Assembly (NCBI RefSeq): GCF_007923265.1 | Contig: NZ_VOJA01000004.1 | Location: forward strand, 274,584 to 338,583 | From: Francisella salimarina | Lineage (GTDB): Bacteria; Pseudomonadota; Gammaproteobacteria; Francisellales; Francisellaceae | Length of the DNA stretch: 64,000 nt | Reading direction: 5' to 3' | Shown: in pieces, positions 40,283 through 50,297 of the stretch | How the letters are laid out: each line of letters starts with the position of its first letter | Numbering within the stretch: position 1 is the stretch's first letter | Notes under the pieces: model-generated | What the model was told of the DNA's origin: nothing | Database searches by the model: none | What the model saw: only the letters and a program-made list of their open reading frames with translations | Position numbers and translations under genes: made by a program

Positions 40283-40681
40283 ATGAGTATGCAAGATCCT
40301 ATCGCGGATATGTTTACAAGAATTAGAAATGGTCTTTCTGCAGAGAAGGAAGTTATTTCTGTACCATTTTCAAAAATGAAGATGGAAATCGCGAACTTTT
40401 TAGTTAACGAAGGTTATATTAAAGGTTGTTCAAAAGGCACAACTTCAGCAGGTCATCCTTCAATTGAAATTGAACTTAAGTATCATGCAGGCACGCCTGT
40501 AATTGAGATGATAAAGAGAGTTTCTAGACCAAGTTTGAGAATTTATAAGTCTCATGAAGAGCTACCTAAGGTATATGGTGGTTTTGGTGTTGCTATTGTC
40601 TCTACATCTAAAGGTTTGGTAAGTGATAGAAAGGCTAGAGATCTTGGTGTTGGTGGCGAAATTATCGGCTACGTAGCTTAA
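40283..40681 (+). CDS. rpsH: 30S ribosomal protein S8
   Basis: 132 residues. Key 16S central-domain binder. [15 protein letters not shown] opening, [10 protein letters not shown] and the C-terminal [20 protein letters not shown] are conserved. Known in E. coli as the autogenous repressor of the spc operon. Confidence 0.99.
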   Translation: MSMQDPIADMFTRIRNGLSAEKEVISVPFSKMKMEIANFLVNEGYIKGCSKGTTSAGHPSIEIELKYHAGTPVIEMIKRVSRPSLRIYKSHEELPKVYGGFGVAIVSTSKGLVSDRKARDLGVGGEIIGYVA

Positions 40682-40700
40682 GTTAGCAAGGAGATTTGAT

Positions 40701-41237
40701 ATGTCAAGAATAGGTAAAAAACCTGTTGCTATCCCTAGTGGTGTTACGATAAATGTTGCTGCTGGTAATCAGGTTGAAGTTAAAGGAGCTAAAGCAACTT
40801 TAAGCAAAACTTTTTCTACAGAAGTAACTTTTAATGTTGAAGATGGCGTTGCAACTGTATCACCTAATAGTAGCAGTAAGAATGCTGTTGCTCAGTCTGG
40901 TACTGCAAGAGCTATACTCAACAATATGGTTGAAGGTGTAAGTAAAGGTTTTGAAAGAAAATTAAAGATTATTGGTGTTGGTTATCGTGCTAAAGCTCAG
41001 GGTAGCGAACTTAATCTTACTTTAGGCTTTTCACATCCTGTGGTTTACAAGTTGCCACAGGGTATAACAGCTGAAACTCCAGCTCCAACAGAAATTGTTC
41101 TTAAAGGTGCTGATAAAGAGCTTTTAGGTAAAGTAGCTTCTGAAATCAGAGATTATAGAAAGCCTGAGCCATATAAAGGTAAAGGTGTTCGTTACGAAGA
41201 TGAGTATGTAGCGAAGAAAGAAGCTAAGAAGAAGTAG
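40701..41237 (+). CDS. rplF: 50S ribosomal protein L6
   Basis: 178 residues, two tandem alpha/beta domains. [14 protein letters not shown] opening, [19 protein letters not shown] and the late [11 protein letters not shown] motif are typical. Located near the factor-binding site. AAGGAG precedes the ATG. Confidence 0.99.
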   Translation: MSRIGKKPVAIPSGVTINVAAGNQVEVKGAKATLSKTFSTEVTFNVEDGVATVSPNSSSKNAVAQSGTARAILNNMVEGVSKGFERKLKIIGVGYRAKAQGSELNLTLGFSHPVVYKLPQGITAETPAPTEIVLKGADKELLGKVASEIRDYRKPEPYKGKGVRYEDEYVAKKEAKKK

Positions 41238-41259
41238 TTAGGTAAGGGATAGTATAATT

Positions 41260-41613
41260 ATGAATAAAAAAACTGCTCGTTTAAGTCGTAGTAAACGTAC
41301 TAGAATTAAACTAAAAGAGCTTGGTCATACTAGACTGTGTGTTTATAGAACACCTAAGCATGTATATGCTCAAGTAATATCTGGTGATGGTTCTACTGTA
41401 ATAGCTGCGGCGTCTACTGTAGAAAAAGACGTGAAGGCAAAGTGTAAATATACTGGTAATGTTAATTCTGCTGCAATTGTTGGTGAAGTTATTGCTAACA
41501 GATGTAAGGAAAAGGGTATTTCACAGGTTGCTTTTGATAGATCTGGATATAAGTATCATGGACGTGTTAAAGCTTTAGCAGAGGCTGCTAGAGAGCATGG
41601 TCTTCAGTTTTAA
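41260..41613 (+). CDS. rplR: 50S ribosomal protein L18
   Basis: 117 residues. 5S rRNA-binding protein acting with L5. [16 protein letters not shown] basic N-terminus, [16 protein letters not shown] and [24 protein letters not shown] are conserved. Followed by rpsE after 27 bases. Confidence 0.99.
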   Translation: MNKKTARLSRSKRTRIKLKELGHTRLCVYRTPKHVYAQVISGDGSTVIAAASTVEKDVKAKCKYTGNVNSAAIVGEVIANRCKEKGISQVAFDRSGYKYHGRVKALAEAAREHGLQF

Positions 41614-41640
41614 TAAATAAAATATGGATGATTATTCATT

Positions 41641-42141
41641 ATGTCTAATGAAGTGAAAAAAAACGAAGAGCTGATTGAAAAGTTAGTTAGTGTTAAGAGA
41701 CACTCTAAGACAGTAAAAGGTGGAAGAATTATGAGCTTTGCCGCTTTAACTGTTGTGGGTGATGGTAAAGGTAGAATTGGAGTAGGTAGAGGTAAATCAA
41801 GAGAAGTACCTGCTGCTATCCAAAAAGCTATGGAAAACGCTAAGAAAAACATGGTATCAGTCAATCTTAATAACGATACGTTATGGTATGCTACTATGTC
41901 TAATCATGGTGCTTCAAAAGTATTTATGCAACCTGCATCTGCTGGTACTGGTATTATTGCTGGTGGTGCTATGCGTTCGGTTTTTGAGGCTGTTGGTGTA
42001 CACAACGTTTTAGCAAAAACTTATGGCTCAACTAATCCTGCAAACGTTGTAAGAGCAACGATAGCTGGTTTGGCAAAAATTAAATCACCAGAAGAGATCG
42101 CTGAGAAAAGAGGTTTGTCTGTTGAAGAGATTCAGGGGTAA
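41641..42141 (+). CDS. rpsE: 30S ribosomal protein S5
   Basis: 166 residues. Fidelity protein at the mRNA entry. The loop [24 protein letters not shown] (in part) is intact, the site of spectinomycin and ram mutations, and reads wild type. [25 protein letters not shown] follows in the C-domain. No Shine-Dalgarno is strong. Confidence 0.99.
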   Translation: MSNEVKKNEELIEKLVSVKRHSKTVKGGRIMSFAALTVVGDGKGRIGVGRGKSREVPAAIQKAMENAKKNMVSVNLNNDTLWYATMSNHGASKVFMQPASAGTGIIAGGAMRSVFEAVGVHNVLAKTYGSTNPANVVRATIAGLAKIKSPEEIAEKRGLSVEEIQG

Positions 42142-42147
42142 TTAAAA

Positions 42148-42333
42148 ATGACTCAAGCTAAAACATTTAAAGTTACTTTAACAAAAAGCTTAATTGGCCG
42201 TAAAGAAAACCATATAGCATCAGCTAGAGGTTTAGGTCTTAGAAAAATAAACCATACTGTTGAGGTGTTAGATACTCCTGAAAATCGTGGTATGGCGAAC
42301 AAAATATATTATATGGTTAAGATAGAGGGGTAG
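42148..42333 (+). CDS. rpmD: 50S ribosomal protein L30
   Basis: 61 residues. Small protein with [25 protein letters not shown] (in part), the conserved first strand and helix, and [19 protein letters not shown]. Its position between rpsE and rplO is universal in gammaproteobacteria. Confidence 0.99.
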   Translation: MTQAKTFKVTLTKSLIGRKENHIASARGLGLRKINHTVEVLDTPENRGMANKIYYMVKIEG

Positions 42334-42339
42334 TATAAG

Positions 42340-42771
42340 ATGAAATTAAATACAATTGCTCCTGCTGCTGGCTCTAAGAGTGCTCCGAAAAGACTTGGAC
42401 GTGGTATTGGAAGTGGATTAGGTAAAACTTCTGGTAAAGGTCACAAAGGTCAAAAAGCACGTTCAGGTGGCTATCATAAAGTAGGTTTTGAAGGCGGTCA
42501 GATGCCTATACAAAGAAGACTACCAAAGTTTGGTTTTACTTCTGCGTCTAAAAGATTTGTTGCTGAAATTAGACTACATGAATTGAATAATGTAGCTCTA
42601 GAAGAAGTAACTCTTGATGCTTTAAAAGACTCTGGTCTTATAAGAAAAGATATTAAATCAGTAAAAGTAATAGCAAGTGGAGAAATCCAAAAAGCTGTTA
42701 GCCTTAAAGGTATAGCTTGCACAAAAGGTGCTAAAGAAGCTATCGAAAAAGCTGGTGGTAAGGTAGAGTAA
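42340..42771 (+). CDS. rplO: 50S ribosomal protein L15
   Basis: 143 residues. Late assembly protein; Gly/Lys-rich N-terminal extension ([21 protein letters not shown]) enters the 23S core, then [18 protein letters not shown]. secY begins 10 bases after the stop. Confidence 0.99.
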   Translation: MKLNTIAPAAGSKSAPKRLGRGIGSGLGKTSGKGHKGQKARSGGYHKVGFEGGQMPIQRRLPKFGFTSASKRFVAEIRLHELNNVALEEVTLDALKDSGLIRKDIKSVKVIASGEIQKAVSLKGIACTKGAKEAIEKAGGKVE

Positions 42772-42781
42772 GATTTAAGAT

Positions 42782-44107
42782 ATGTCAAAGTATAACAGTG
42801 CTTCTGGTACAACAGGTGAATTAAAATCTAGATTAATTTTTGTGGTTATCGCTATATTAGTATTTAGACTAGGGGTATATATTCCTATTCCAAATATTGA
42901 TCCTACTAAATTGGTCGAGATTATATCAAATCAGCACTCATCAACAGGTGGTTTGATGAGTATGTTTAATATGTTCTCTGGTGGCGCTCTTACTCAAATG
43001 AGTATCTTTGCATTGGGTGTGATGCCATATATTTCGGCATCTATTATTTTTCAGATGCTTTCAGCTGTATATCCTAAATTTATAGAGCTTAAAAAAGAAG
43101 GTGAATCTGGTCAAAAGAAGATAACCCAATATACAAGATATTTGACACTTGCTTTGGCTATAGTACAATCATTTGGTATTGTTGCATTTGTATTGCATCA
43201 AGATGGCTTAGTGACTACAAGCAATATGGGGTTATTTTATTTAACTACAATTGTTTCTGTTACTACTGGTAGCATGTTTTTAATGTGGTTGGGTGAGCAA
43301 ATTACAGAAAGAGGTGTAGGTAACGGTATATCACTACTAATCTTCTCTGGTATCGTTGCTAATCTACCATTTGAAATTTCTAATACGCTATCTCAAGCTA
43401 ATCAACATGTAATATCTTACTTATCTGTTTGGGTTCTATTGATACTTCTTTTGCTTGTTATTGCTTTTGTGGTATTCATGGAGAGTGCTCAAAGAAAAAT
43501 TACAGTAAACTATGCTAAAAGGCAGCAGGGTAGAAAAATGTTTGCTGCTCAGACTAGCCATCTACCATTAAAGTTAAATATGGCAGGTGTGATTCCAGCA
43601 ATCTTTGCATCATCTATACTTATGGTGCCCGGTGTTTTGCTTGGTTGGTTATCTAACTATAATTCACTTGGTTGGTTTGCAGATGTTGCAGAAATGTTGC
43701 AACCTGGAAGTATTGTCTATACTGTAGTATTTGCTGCGACAATTATTTTCTTTTGTTTCTTCTATACTTCATTGGTGTTTAATCCAAAAGAAACAGCAGA
43801 TAATCTGAAAAAATCTGGAGCTTACATTTCTGGTGTAAGACCTGGTGAGCAGACAGCTAAGTATATTGATGCAGTTATGACTAGACTAACTTTAGTAGGT
43901 TCACTTTATATTACAGCTATATGTTTATTACCAATTTTTGTGGTTAAGTTCTTCGCTCAAGGACTTTCATTTACATTTGGTGGTACATCTTTGCTAATTG
44001 TAATAGTTGTGATGATGGACTTTATGGCTCAAGTTAGATCTCATATGATGTCAACACAATATGATTCTTTACTAAAGAAAGCAAATCTTAGTGGTAAGAG
44101 AAAATAG
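42782..44107 (+). CDS. secY: SecY preprotein translocase subunit
   Basis: 441 residues with ten membrane segments. Channel subunit of SecYEG in the inner membrane. Recognisable: [13 protein letters not shown] after TM1, the plug/TM2 region [29 protein letters not shown], the [15 protein letters not shown] loop, and the cytoplasmic ribosome- and SecA-binding loops ([38 protein letters not shown]). Full length. rpmJ follows 24 bases later. Confidence 0.99.
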   Translation: MSKYNSASGTTGELKSRLIFVVIAILVFRLGVYIPIPNIDPTKLVEIISNQHSSTGGLMSMFNMFSGGALTQMSIFALGVMPYISASIIFQMLSAVYPKFIELKKEGESGQKKITQYTRYLTLALAIVQSFGIVAFVLHQDGLVTTSNMGLFYLTTIVSVTTGSMFLMWLGEQITERGVGNGISLLIFSGIVANLPFEISNTLSQANQHVISYLSVWVLLILLLLVIAFVVFMESAQRKITVNYAKRQQGRKMFAAQTSHLPLKLNMAGVIPAIFASSILMVPGVLLGWLSNYNSLGWFADVAEMLQPGSIVYTVVFAATIIFFCFFYTSLVFNPKETADNLKKSGAYISGVRPGEQTAKYIDAVMTRLTLVGSLYITAICLLPIFVVKFFAQGLSFTFGGTSLLIVIVVMMDFMAQVRSHMMSTQYDSLLKKANLSGKRK

Positions 44108-44131
44108 AGAAATATTATTGGAGAAATTAAA

Positions 44132-44245
44132 ATGAAAGTTAGAGCTTCAGTTAAGAAAATGTGTAGAAACTGTAAAGTTATCAAACGTAATAGAGTAGTT
44201 CGTGTGATATGTACAGACCCTAGACATAAGCAAAGACAAGGTTAA
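44132..44245 (+). CDS. rpmJ: 50S ribosomal protein L36
   Basis: 37 residues, short enough to be missed by ORF length filters. Reads [20 protein letters not shown] then a C-terminal part with [11 protein letters not shown]. The CxxC...C...H zinc-binding set of the C+ form is complete. TTGGAG lies before the ATG. It lies between secY and rpsM, the classical place. Confidence 0.98.
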
Positions 44246-44247
44246 AC

Positions 44248-44285
44248 AATCAAGCAAATTAAATAAAGCTTGATTATTTGTTTTT
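44248..44285 (+). terminator. Terminator-like hairpin after rpmJ
   Basis: AATCAAGC (44248-44255) pairs with GCTTGATT (44268-44275); flanking AAAC can pair with the GTTT beyond a two-base bulge. It is followed by ATTTGTTTTT. Lies 3 bases after the rpmJ stop, so it could end or attenuate the spc transcript before the alpha group. Confidence 0.6.
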
Positions 44286-44290
44286 AAAAA

Positions 44291-44329
44291 GCTATCCTAG
44301 CAAGTTACAAAATGCGATAGATAGTAACT
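44291..44329 (+). promoter_or_regulatory. Candidate S4-type mRNA pseudoknot in the rpsM leader
   Basis: CTATC (44292-44296) pairs with GATAG (44316-44320), and AGTTAC (44303-44308) pairs with GTAACT (44324-44329). The two helices cross, giving an H-type pseudoknot ending 31 bases before the rpsM ATG. In E. coli a pseudoknot in the same leader is bound by S4 to repress rpsM-rpsK-rpsD-rpoA. Homology of structure is inferred from position and topology. Confidence 0.55.
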
Positions 44330-44360
44330 AAATTAAGAATAATTATTAGGAGTGAATTAG

Positions 44361-44717
44361 ATGGCTCGTATAGCTGGTGTTAATATTCCTGTTCATAAAC
44401 ATACAGTGATAGGATTAACTTCAATTTATGGAATAGGTAAAACAAGAGCGCAACAAATTTGCCAATCTTGCAAAGTAGATCCAACTGTTAAAATTAAAGA
44501 TTTATCTGAAGAACAGATTGAAATTTTGAGAACAGAAGTTGCTAAATTTACGGTAGAAGGTGATTTACGCCGTGAAGTTTCTATGGACATAAAAAGACTT
44601 ATGGACTTAGGTTGTTTCAGAGGTAGAAGACATCGTCGTAGCCTTCCTGTAAGAGGACAAAGAACGAAGACTAATGCACGTACTCGTAAAGGTCCAAGAA
44701 AGCCAATCAAGGCGTAA
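44361..44717 (+). CDS. rpsM: 30S ribosomal protein S13
   Basis: 118 residues. Head protein forming bridge B1. [25 protein letters not shown], the helix-two-turn-helix, and [21 protein letters not shown] (in part) are conserved. AGGAG lies 8 bases upstream. First gene of the alpha group, behind the pseudoknot leader. Confidence 0.99.
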   Translation: MARIAGVNIPVHKHTVIGLTSIYGIGKTRAQQICQSCKVDPTVKIKDLSEEQIEILRTEVAKFTVEGDLRREVSMDIKRLMDLGCFRGRRHRRSLPVRGQRTKTNARTRKGPRKPIKA

Positions 44718-44755
44718 AATACAATTATAACTATAAAGATTAAAGGGTAGATTAT

Positions 44756-45145
44756 ATGGCTAAGTCTGTTAGATCATCAAAGAAAAAAGTAAAAAGAGTA
44801 GTGACTGATGCAGTTGCTCATATTTACTCATCTTTTAATAACACTATAGTAACTATCACAGATAGACAAGGTAATGCTTTATCTTGGGCTACTTCTGGTG
44901 GTAGTGGCTTTAGAGGTTCGAGAAAAAGTACACCTTTTGCTGCTCAAGTAGCTGCTGAAAGAGCCGCTGATATGGCTCTTGAATATGGTGTTAAAAACGT
45001 AGATGTTTTAGTAAAGGGACCAGGTTCAGGTAGAGACTCTGCTGTTAGAGCTTTAAATGCTAAAAACTTAAAAGTTACAAGCATAACAGATGTGACTCCA
45101 TTACCGCATAATGGTTGTCGTCCTCCTAAGAAACGTCGTGTTTAA
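44756..45145 (+). CDS. rpsK: 30S ribosomal protein S11
   Basis: 129 residues. Platform protein close to the mRNA exit. [37 protein letters not shown] and [18 protein letters not shown] are conserved, including the Asn-Gly that is isomerised to isoaspartate in E. coli. Confidence 0.99.
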
Positions 45146-45166
45146 TATTTTAAAGGGAAATTAATA

Positions 45167-45787
45167 ATGGCTAGATATCTAGGACCAAAATGTAAGCTTT
45201 CTAGAAGAGAAGGTACTGACTTATTTTTAAAAAGTGGTGTAAAAGCTAACGACGAAAAATGTAAAATGAATACTGCACCGGGTCAACATGGAGCAAGAAG
45301 AGCGCGCCTATCTGACTATGGTTTACAGTTAAGAGAAAAGCAAAAAGTTCGTCGTATGTATGGTGTTTTAGAAGGTCAATTCAAAAAATACTATCTTGAA
45401 GCTAATAGAAGAAAAGGTAACACAGGTGCTACTTTATTAGAGATATTAGAGTCAAGACTAGACAATGTTGTTTATAGAATGGGTTTTGCTGCTACGCGTG
45501 CAGAAGCTAGACAACTTGTTGTACACAAAGGTATTATGCTTAATGGACATACTTGTAATGTTCCTTCAGCGCAAGTTAAATCTGGTGATATAGTTGCAGT
45601 TAGAGAGAAAGCTAAAAAGCAGTTAAGAATTCAAAATGCTGTTGAGCTTGCTAAGCACAGAAAAGAACTTTCTTGGATTGATGTAAATACTGATTCACTA
45701 GAAGGTACTATGAAGTCTTCACCGGATAGATCAGAATTATCTGCAGATATAAATGAACAATTAATCATCGAGCTTTACTCTAAGTAA
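45167..45787 (+). CDS. rpsD: 30S ribosomal protein S4
   Basis: 206 residues, normal. Primary 16S binder and, in E. coli, translational repressor of the alpha operon. [20 protein letters not shown] opening, [30 protein letters not shown] (in part) and the S4 RNA-binding domain [26 protein letters not shown]. Cys8 with other cysteines is reminiscent of partial C+ forms, but a full zinc site is not evident. Confidence 0.99.
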   Translation: MARYLGPKCKLSRREGTDLFLKSGVKANDEKCKMNTAPGQHGARRARLSDYGLQLREKQKVRRMYGVLEGQFKKYYLEANRRKGNTGATLLEILESRLDNVVYRMGFAATRAEARQLVVHKGIMLNGHTCNVPSAQVKSGDIVAVREKAKKQLRIQNAVELAKHRKELSWIDVNTDSLEGTMKSSPDRSELSADINEQLIIELYSK

Positions 45788-45845
45788 TAATTTTATTATT
45801 TTTTTAAAGACTCGTATATAGCCTTATTTCAAGGAGATTTTTTTA

Positions 45846-46817
45846 GTGAGTAATAATAATTCAAATCAGGAATTTGTACCTAATATACAGCTTAAAGAAG
45901 AGTTAGGGGCTTTTGGATATAAAATTCAAGTTTCTCCTGTAGAAAAAGGTATGGCTCATATCCTTGGTAACTCTATTAGAAGATTTTTGTTATCTTCATT
46001 ATCAGGTGCTTCTATTATCAAAGTCAATATAGATGGTGTATTACACGAATATTCGACTTTAGAAGATGTTAAAGAAGATGTTGTTGAGATTGTTTCTAAT
46101 CTAAAAAAAGTTGCAATAAAGCTTGATAAAAGTGTAGCAAAAGTAGAATTAGAACTATCAGTAACTAAATCTGGTGTTGTAACTGCAGGAGATTTTAAAA
46201 CAACTCAAGGCATAGAAATTATCAACAAAGATCAGCCTATTGCTACTCTAACTAACGAAAGAGAGTTTAGTCTGACAGCTACTGTTAGTGTGGGTAGAAA
46301 TGTCGGAATTCTTTCGGCACTACCAACTGAGCTAGAAAATGTTGGAGACATCGCTGTTGATGCGGATTTCAATCCTATAAAAAGAGTTGCTTTTGAAATT
46401 TTTGATAATGGAAATAGTGAGACATTAGAAGTGTTTGTGAAAACAAATGGTACTATTGAACCACTAGCAGCTGTTACAAAAGCACTAGAGTATTTCTGTG
46501 AACAAATATCTGTATTTGTATCTCTTAGAGTACCTAGTAATGGTAAGACTGGAGATGCACTATTAGATTCTAATATTGATCCTATATTACTTAAACCAAT
46601 TGATGACCTAGAGTTAACCGTTAGATCATCTAACTGCTTAAGAGCAGAGAATATTAAGTATTTAGGTGACTTAGTACAATATTCAGAGTCGCAGCTTATG
46701 AAGATACCTAATTTAGGTAAAAAATCTCTAAATGAGATCAAGCAAATATTAATAGACAATAGTTTATCTTTAGGTGTTCAAATTGACAACTTTAGAGAAC
46801 TAGTTGAAGGAAAATAA
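45846..46817 (+). CDS. rpoA1: RNA polymerase alpha subunit (ribosomal-operon copy)
   Basis: 323 residues from GTG with AAGGAG upstream. N-terminal dimerisation domain ([18 protein letters not shown], the 45GR-type loop) and C-terminal helix-hairpin-helix domain ([45 protein letters not shown]), retaining the UP-element-binding Arg. Francisella is known to encode two distinct alpha subunits, and this is the copy in the ribosomal cluster; the second would be outside the window. Symbol rests on the genus assignment. Confidence 0.93.
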   Translation: MSNNNSNQEFVPNIQLKEELGAFGYKIQVSPVEKGMAHILGNSIRRFLLSSLSGASIIKVNIDGVLHEYSTLEDVKEDVVEIVSNLKKVAIKLDKSVAKVELELSVTKSGVVTAGDFKTTQGIEIINKDQPIATLTNEREFSLTATVSVGRNVGILSALPTELENVGDIAVDADFNPIKRVAFEIFDNGNSETLEVFVKTNGTIEPLAAVTKALEYFCEQISVFVSLRVPSNGKTGDALLDSNIDPILLKPIDDLELTVRSSNCLRAENIKYLGDLVQYSESQLMKIPNLGKKSLNEIKQILIDNSLSLGVQIDNFRELVEGK

Positions 46818-46861
46818 ATATATAGTAATCATATAATATTAACTATAAAGGAGTAATTACT

Positions 46862-47299
46862 ATGAGACATCGTAAAAAAGGAAGTAAGTTCGGAAGAACT
46901 AGTAGTCATAGAAAAGCTATGTTTAAGAATATGTCAGCATCTTTGATTAATCATGAGCTTATTAAAACTACTTTACCTAAAGCAAAAGAGTTAAGAACTA
47001 TAGTTGAGCCTTTAGTTACTTTAGCTAAAAGAGAACATAAGCTAAGAAATGAATTAGATGTTAACTCTAATGAGTTTAAAGCACAATCTGTTGCTCTTAG
47101 AAGACAAGCTTTTGATTTCTTAAGAAATAAAGCTGCTGTTACTAAGCTTTTTGAAGAGTTTGGTGCTCGTTACGCAGAAAGAGCTGGTGGTTATACTAGA
47201 ATTCTTAAGTGTGGTTATAGATTTGGTGATAAAGCTCCTATGGCTTTCATCGAATTGGTTGATAGACCTCAGGTAGAAGAAGCTGCTGACGAAGAATAA
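46862..47299 (+). CDS. rplQ: 50S ribosomal protein L17
   Basis: 145 residues, longer than E. coli L17 (127) mostly by an internal segment and an acidic tail. [24 protein letters not shown] opening (in part), the [19 protein letters not shown] helix and [26 protein letters not shown] end are typical. Last gene of the ribosomal block. Confidence 0.98.
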   Translation: MRHRKKGSKFGRTSSHRKAMFKNMSASLINHELIKTTLPKAKELRTIVEPLVTLAKREHKLRNELDVNSNEFKAQSVALRRQAFDFLRNKAAVTKLFEEFGARYAERAGGYTRILKCGYRFGDKAPMAFIELVDRPQVEEAADEE

Positions 47300-47378
47300 T
47301 AACCTTTTTTCTATATTCTATATTTATCTCAAACAAATATATCTATTTTAAATTTAACTTACTCTTATAAATTTTGCT

Positions 47379-47402
47379 AAACTCTTAATAATAGAGTTTT
47401 GA
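47379..47402 (+). terminator. Possible terminator of the ribosomal block
   Basis: AAACTCT (47379-47385) pairs with AGAGTTT (47393-47399) across a 7-base AT loop; four T follow from 47397 but the run is short. It lies 80 bases after rplQ and 19 before the channel gene. Confidence 0.4.
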
Positions 47403-47420
47403 AGAATATTATCTTATTAT

Positions 47421-48101
47421 ATGCTACAAAAAATTTATCAGAGTATAATAGTCCTTCTTGTTATTATAAATTCATTTACTTTAATTGCTCAGATCGATTA
47501 TGGCGATATTAATTATTTGAATTATATAAATATAGCTTTTTCAGCTATTTTTTCTATAGAATACATTATCAGATTTTTTTTAGCACGGAGAAAGTTTGTT
47601 TTTGTTTTTGGTTTTTATAATGTTATTGATTTTATAGCGATATTTTTACCATTAATATTATCATTGTTTGGTATTAATTCTCATGAATTAATAGCATTGA
47701 GGTTACTAAGAGTATTCAAAATTTTCCAAAATACAGCGATAATGAATAGATTGATTAATGTATTTAAAAAAATCTATCTCGAACTGTTAGTATCATACTG
47801 CTTAATTTTTGTGATATTGATAATATCTTGTATCTTGATGTTTTATGCTGAGCATGAAGCCCAACCTCAGGTTTTTTCATCTATATCTAATACTTTGTGG
47901 TGGGGTGTTATTACTCTAACAACAGTAGGTTATGGAGATATGTATCCAATTACACTCTTGGGTAGATTAATAGCAGCTATAGTTTCTATGTTGGGAATTG
48001 GTGTTTTTGCTATTCCAAGTGGTTTGATTGGAGGTGCTTTTATTGACGAAATCCGTCAAGAAAGAGAGCTGGCTGCCAAAAATAAACAAAAAGTAGAATA
48101 A
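47421..48101 (+). CDS. Voltage-gated-type potassium channel
   Basis: 226 residues with six membrane segments (S1-S6). The selectivity filter TTVGYGD is exact at about 165-171, after a pore helix containing LWWGVITL. The S4 equivalent (LIALRLLRVFKIF) has only three or four basic residues, so voltage sensing may be weak. C-terminal QERELAAKNKQKVE is a short charged tail without an RCK domain. Inner-membrane K+ conductance is expected. Single gene, no obvious operon partner. Confidence 0.88.
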   Translation: MLQKIYQSIIVLLVIINSFTLIAQIDYGDINYLNYINIAFSAIFSIEYIIRFFLARRKFVFVFGFYNVIDFIAIFLPLILSLFGINSHELIALRLLRVFKIFQNTAIMNRLINVFKKIYLELLVSYCLIFVILIISCILMFYAEHEAQPQVFSSISNTLWWGVITLTTVGYGDMYPITLLGRLIAAIVSMLGIGVFAIPSGLIGGAFIDEIRQERELAAKNKQKVE

Positions 48102-48136
48102 TTATCTAAAAAGACATTTTTTATATACTAAAAAAT

Positions 48137-48164
48137 CTTGAAAAAATAGCAATGACTCTCATAT
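48137..48164 (+). promoter_or_regulatory. Sigma-32-type heat-shock promoter of htpG
   Basis: CTTGAAA (48137-48143), 14-base spacer, CTCATAT (48158-48164), compared with the established CTTGAAA-N13-15-CCCATNT. One mismatch in the -10. Start of transcription would be about 45-50 bases before the htpG ATG. Confidence 0.75.
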
Positions 48165-48218
48165 AGATACTTGTGATTAAGTTATTTGAAAAAAGTATAA
48201 CAAAAGAGGGTTATATAA

Positions 48219-50105
48219 ATGTCAGAGAAAAAATATACATTTGAAACAGAAGTTGATAAATTACTTCATCTTGTGATCCATTCACTATATTCAAACCGTG
48301 AGATATTCTTAAGAGAGCTTGTATCTAATAGTTCTGATGCTATCGAGAAGCTAAGATATGAAAGTATCTCTAATGCAGCTTTGAATGAGGATGATACTGA
48401 TTATGCTATTAGAATTGATTTTGATAAAGATGCAAAAACAATTACTGTTAGTGATAATGGTATTGGTATGACTGAAGAAGAGGTTATTGAAAATCTTGGT
48501 ACAATTGCAAAGTCTGGAACTAAAAAATTCTTAGAAAGCTTAACTGGCGACAAGAGTAAAGATAATGAGTTAATTGGTCAGTTTGGTGTTGGTTTCTACT
48601 CTTCATTTATCGTTGCTGATAAGGTTACAGTTAGAACAAGAAAAGCAGGTCAAGATAAAGCTCAGGCAACTAAGTGGGTTTCTGATGCGAAAAATGGCTT
48701 TACAGTAGAAACTATCACTAAAGAAAAGCGTGGTACAGAGATAACTCTTCATATCAAAGAAGATCAGTTAGACTTATTAGAGTATCACTTATTAAAAGGT
48801 TTAGTGAATAAGTATTCTGATTGTATTAATACTCCAATTCAAATGAAAAAAGTTGAAACTGATGATAAAGGTGAGCAAACAATCAAAGATGAGTATGAAA
48901 CTGTAAACAATACTAAAGCTATTTGGTTAAGATCAAAAGATGAAATAACTGATGAAGAATACCAAGAGTTTTATAAGTATATATCTCATGATTTTGCAGA
49001 TGCTTCAATGTGGATACATAACAAGGTTGAAGGTAATCTTGAGTATAACAGCTTATTATATATCCCAGAGAATAAGCCTTTTGACTTCTGGAATAGAGAT
49101 AAAGATTATGGTTTATCTTTATATGTGCGTAGAGTATTTATCATGGAGAACAAGGAATTATTACCTCCATATTTAAGATTTGTTAAAGGTGTAATTGATT
49201 CTGCTGATTTACCACTAAACGTATCACGTGAGATATTACAGCATAACAAAGTTATTGATAAAATCAGAAAAGCTACAACTTCGAAAGTTCTTGGTGAGCT
49301 TAAGAAACTTGCTAATAAAGATGCAGAAAAATATCAAAAATTCTGGGATAACTTTGGTCAAGTGCTTAAAGAAGGTGTATCTGATGATCATTCAAATAAA
49401 GAAAAGATCGCTGGCTTAATGAGATTTGCGACTACTGAAAGTGGTGACTCTAAGCAGACAGTTTCTTTAGCTGACTATATTTCTCGTATGAAAGAAGGTC
49501 AAGATACTATCTACTATATTACATCTGATAGTCATAAGGCTGCTGCGAATAACCCTCAACTTGAAGCGTTCAAGAAGAAAGGTATCGAAGTAATCCTAAT
49601 GTCAGATCGTATTGATGAATGGATGATGTCTACTTTGACTGAGTTTGATGGTAAGCATATGAAATCTATTATCAAAGGTGATATCGATCTTGATAAGTTT
49701 GAGTCAGAAGAAAATAAAGAGAAATTTGAAAAAGAGTCTAAAGATTTCAAAAAGATCTTAGAAGAAGTGAAAGAAACTCTAAAAGATAAAGTTGAAGATG
49801 TACGTTTATCTAAGCGTCTAACTGATTCTCCAAGCTGTGTGGTTGTAAATGACTATGGTATGAGCTTACACATGCAAAAGATGATGGAAGAAGCTGGACA
49901 GTCGTTTATGCCAGGTATGGGTATGAAGCCTATCCTAGAGCTTAATGCTGAGCATCATTTAGTACAAAAGCTAAAAGATGAAGCTGATACAGAAGTATTT
50001 GGTGATATTTCTGAGTTACTTCTAATGCAAGCAATGTTTGTTGAAGGCGCTAAAATAGAAGATCCTATGTCTTTTGTTAAGCTTGTAAATAAATATATCA
50101 GATAG
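48219..50105 (+). CDS. htpG: Hsp90-family chaperone HtpG
   Basis: 628 residues, full length. ATP-dependent cytosolic chaperone. GHKL ATP-site motifs: [23 protein letters not shown] and [15 protein letters not shown]; middle-domain segments [15 protein letters not shown] and [18 protein letters not shown] (catalytic Arg); C-terminal dimerisation region with [18 protein letters not shown] precedes the ATG. A sigma-32-like promoter lies upstream. The 192 bases after it (50106-50297) are AT-rich with T-runs and no clear hairpin. Confidence 0.99.
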   Translation: MSEKKYTFETEVDKLLHLVIHSLYSNREIFLRELVSNSSDAIEKLRYESISNAALNEDDTDYAIRIDFDKDAKTITVSDNGIGMTEEEVIENLGTIAKSGTKKFLESLTGDKSKDNELIGQFGVGFYSSFIVADKVTVRTRKAGQDKAQATKWVSDAKNGFTVETITKEKRGTEITLHIKEDQLDLLEYHLLKGLVNKYSDCINTPIQMKKVETDDKGEQTIKDEYETVNNTKAIWLRSKDEITDEEYQEFYKYISHDFADASMWIHNKVEGNLEYNSLLYIPENKPFDFWNRDKDYGLSLYVRRVFIMENKELLPPYLRFVKGVIDSADLPLNVSREILQHNKVIDKIRKATTSKVLGELKKLANKDAEKYQKFWDNFGQVLKEGVSDDHSNKEKIAGLMRFATTESGDSKQTVSLADYISRMKEGQDTIYYITSDSHKAAANNPQLEAFKKKGIEVILMSDRIDEWMMSTLTEFDGKHMKSIIKGDIDLDKFESEENKEKFEKESKDFKKILEEVKETLKDKVEDVRLSKRLTDSPSCVVVNDYGMSLHMQKMMEEAGQSFMPGMGMKPILELNAEHHLVQKLKDEADTEVFGDISELLLMQAMFVEGAKIEDPMSFVKLVNKYIR

Positions 50106-50297
50106 TTTTTCTCTAAATATTTTTTCTTTTTGGTTATTTTTTAGATCCTATTTTTTTCAATTAGCTCAATTTTTACAAAAATGATGAAAAAAGACTAATT
50201 TTAAGCTTTAATAATGAGATAGAGGTATACAATAAGCTAAAGCATTAGTGAGCTAAGCACAGCAAATATATAATAATTCCTTAGGAAAAGTACAAAA

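Noticed and set aside
46232-46759. 175-codon minus-strand frame inside rpoA
   Set aside because: Antisense shadow of a fully conserved gene; Ser/Ile-rich translation with no domain.
47421-48101. Mechanosensitive or sodium channel
   Set aside because: The TVGYGD filter is specific to potassium channels.
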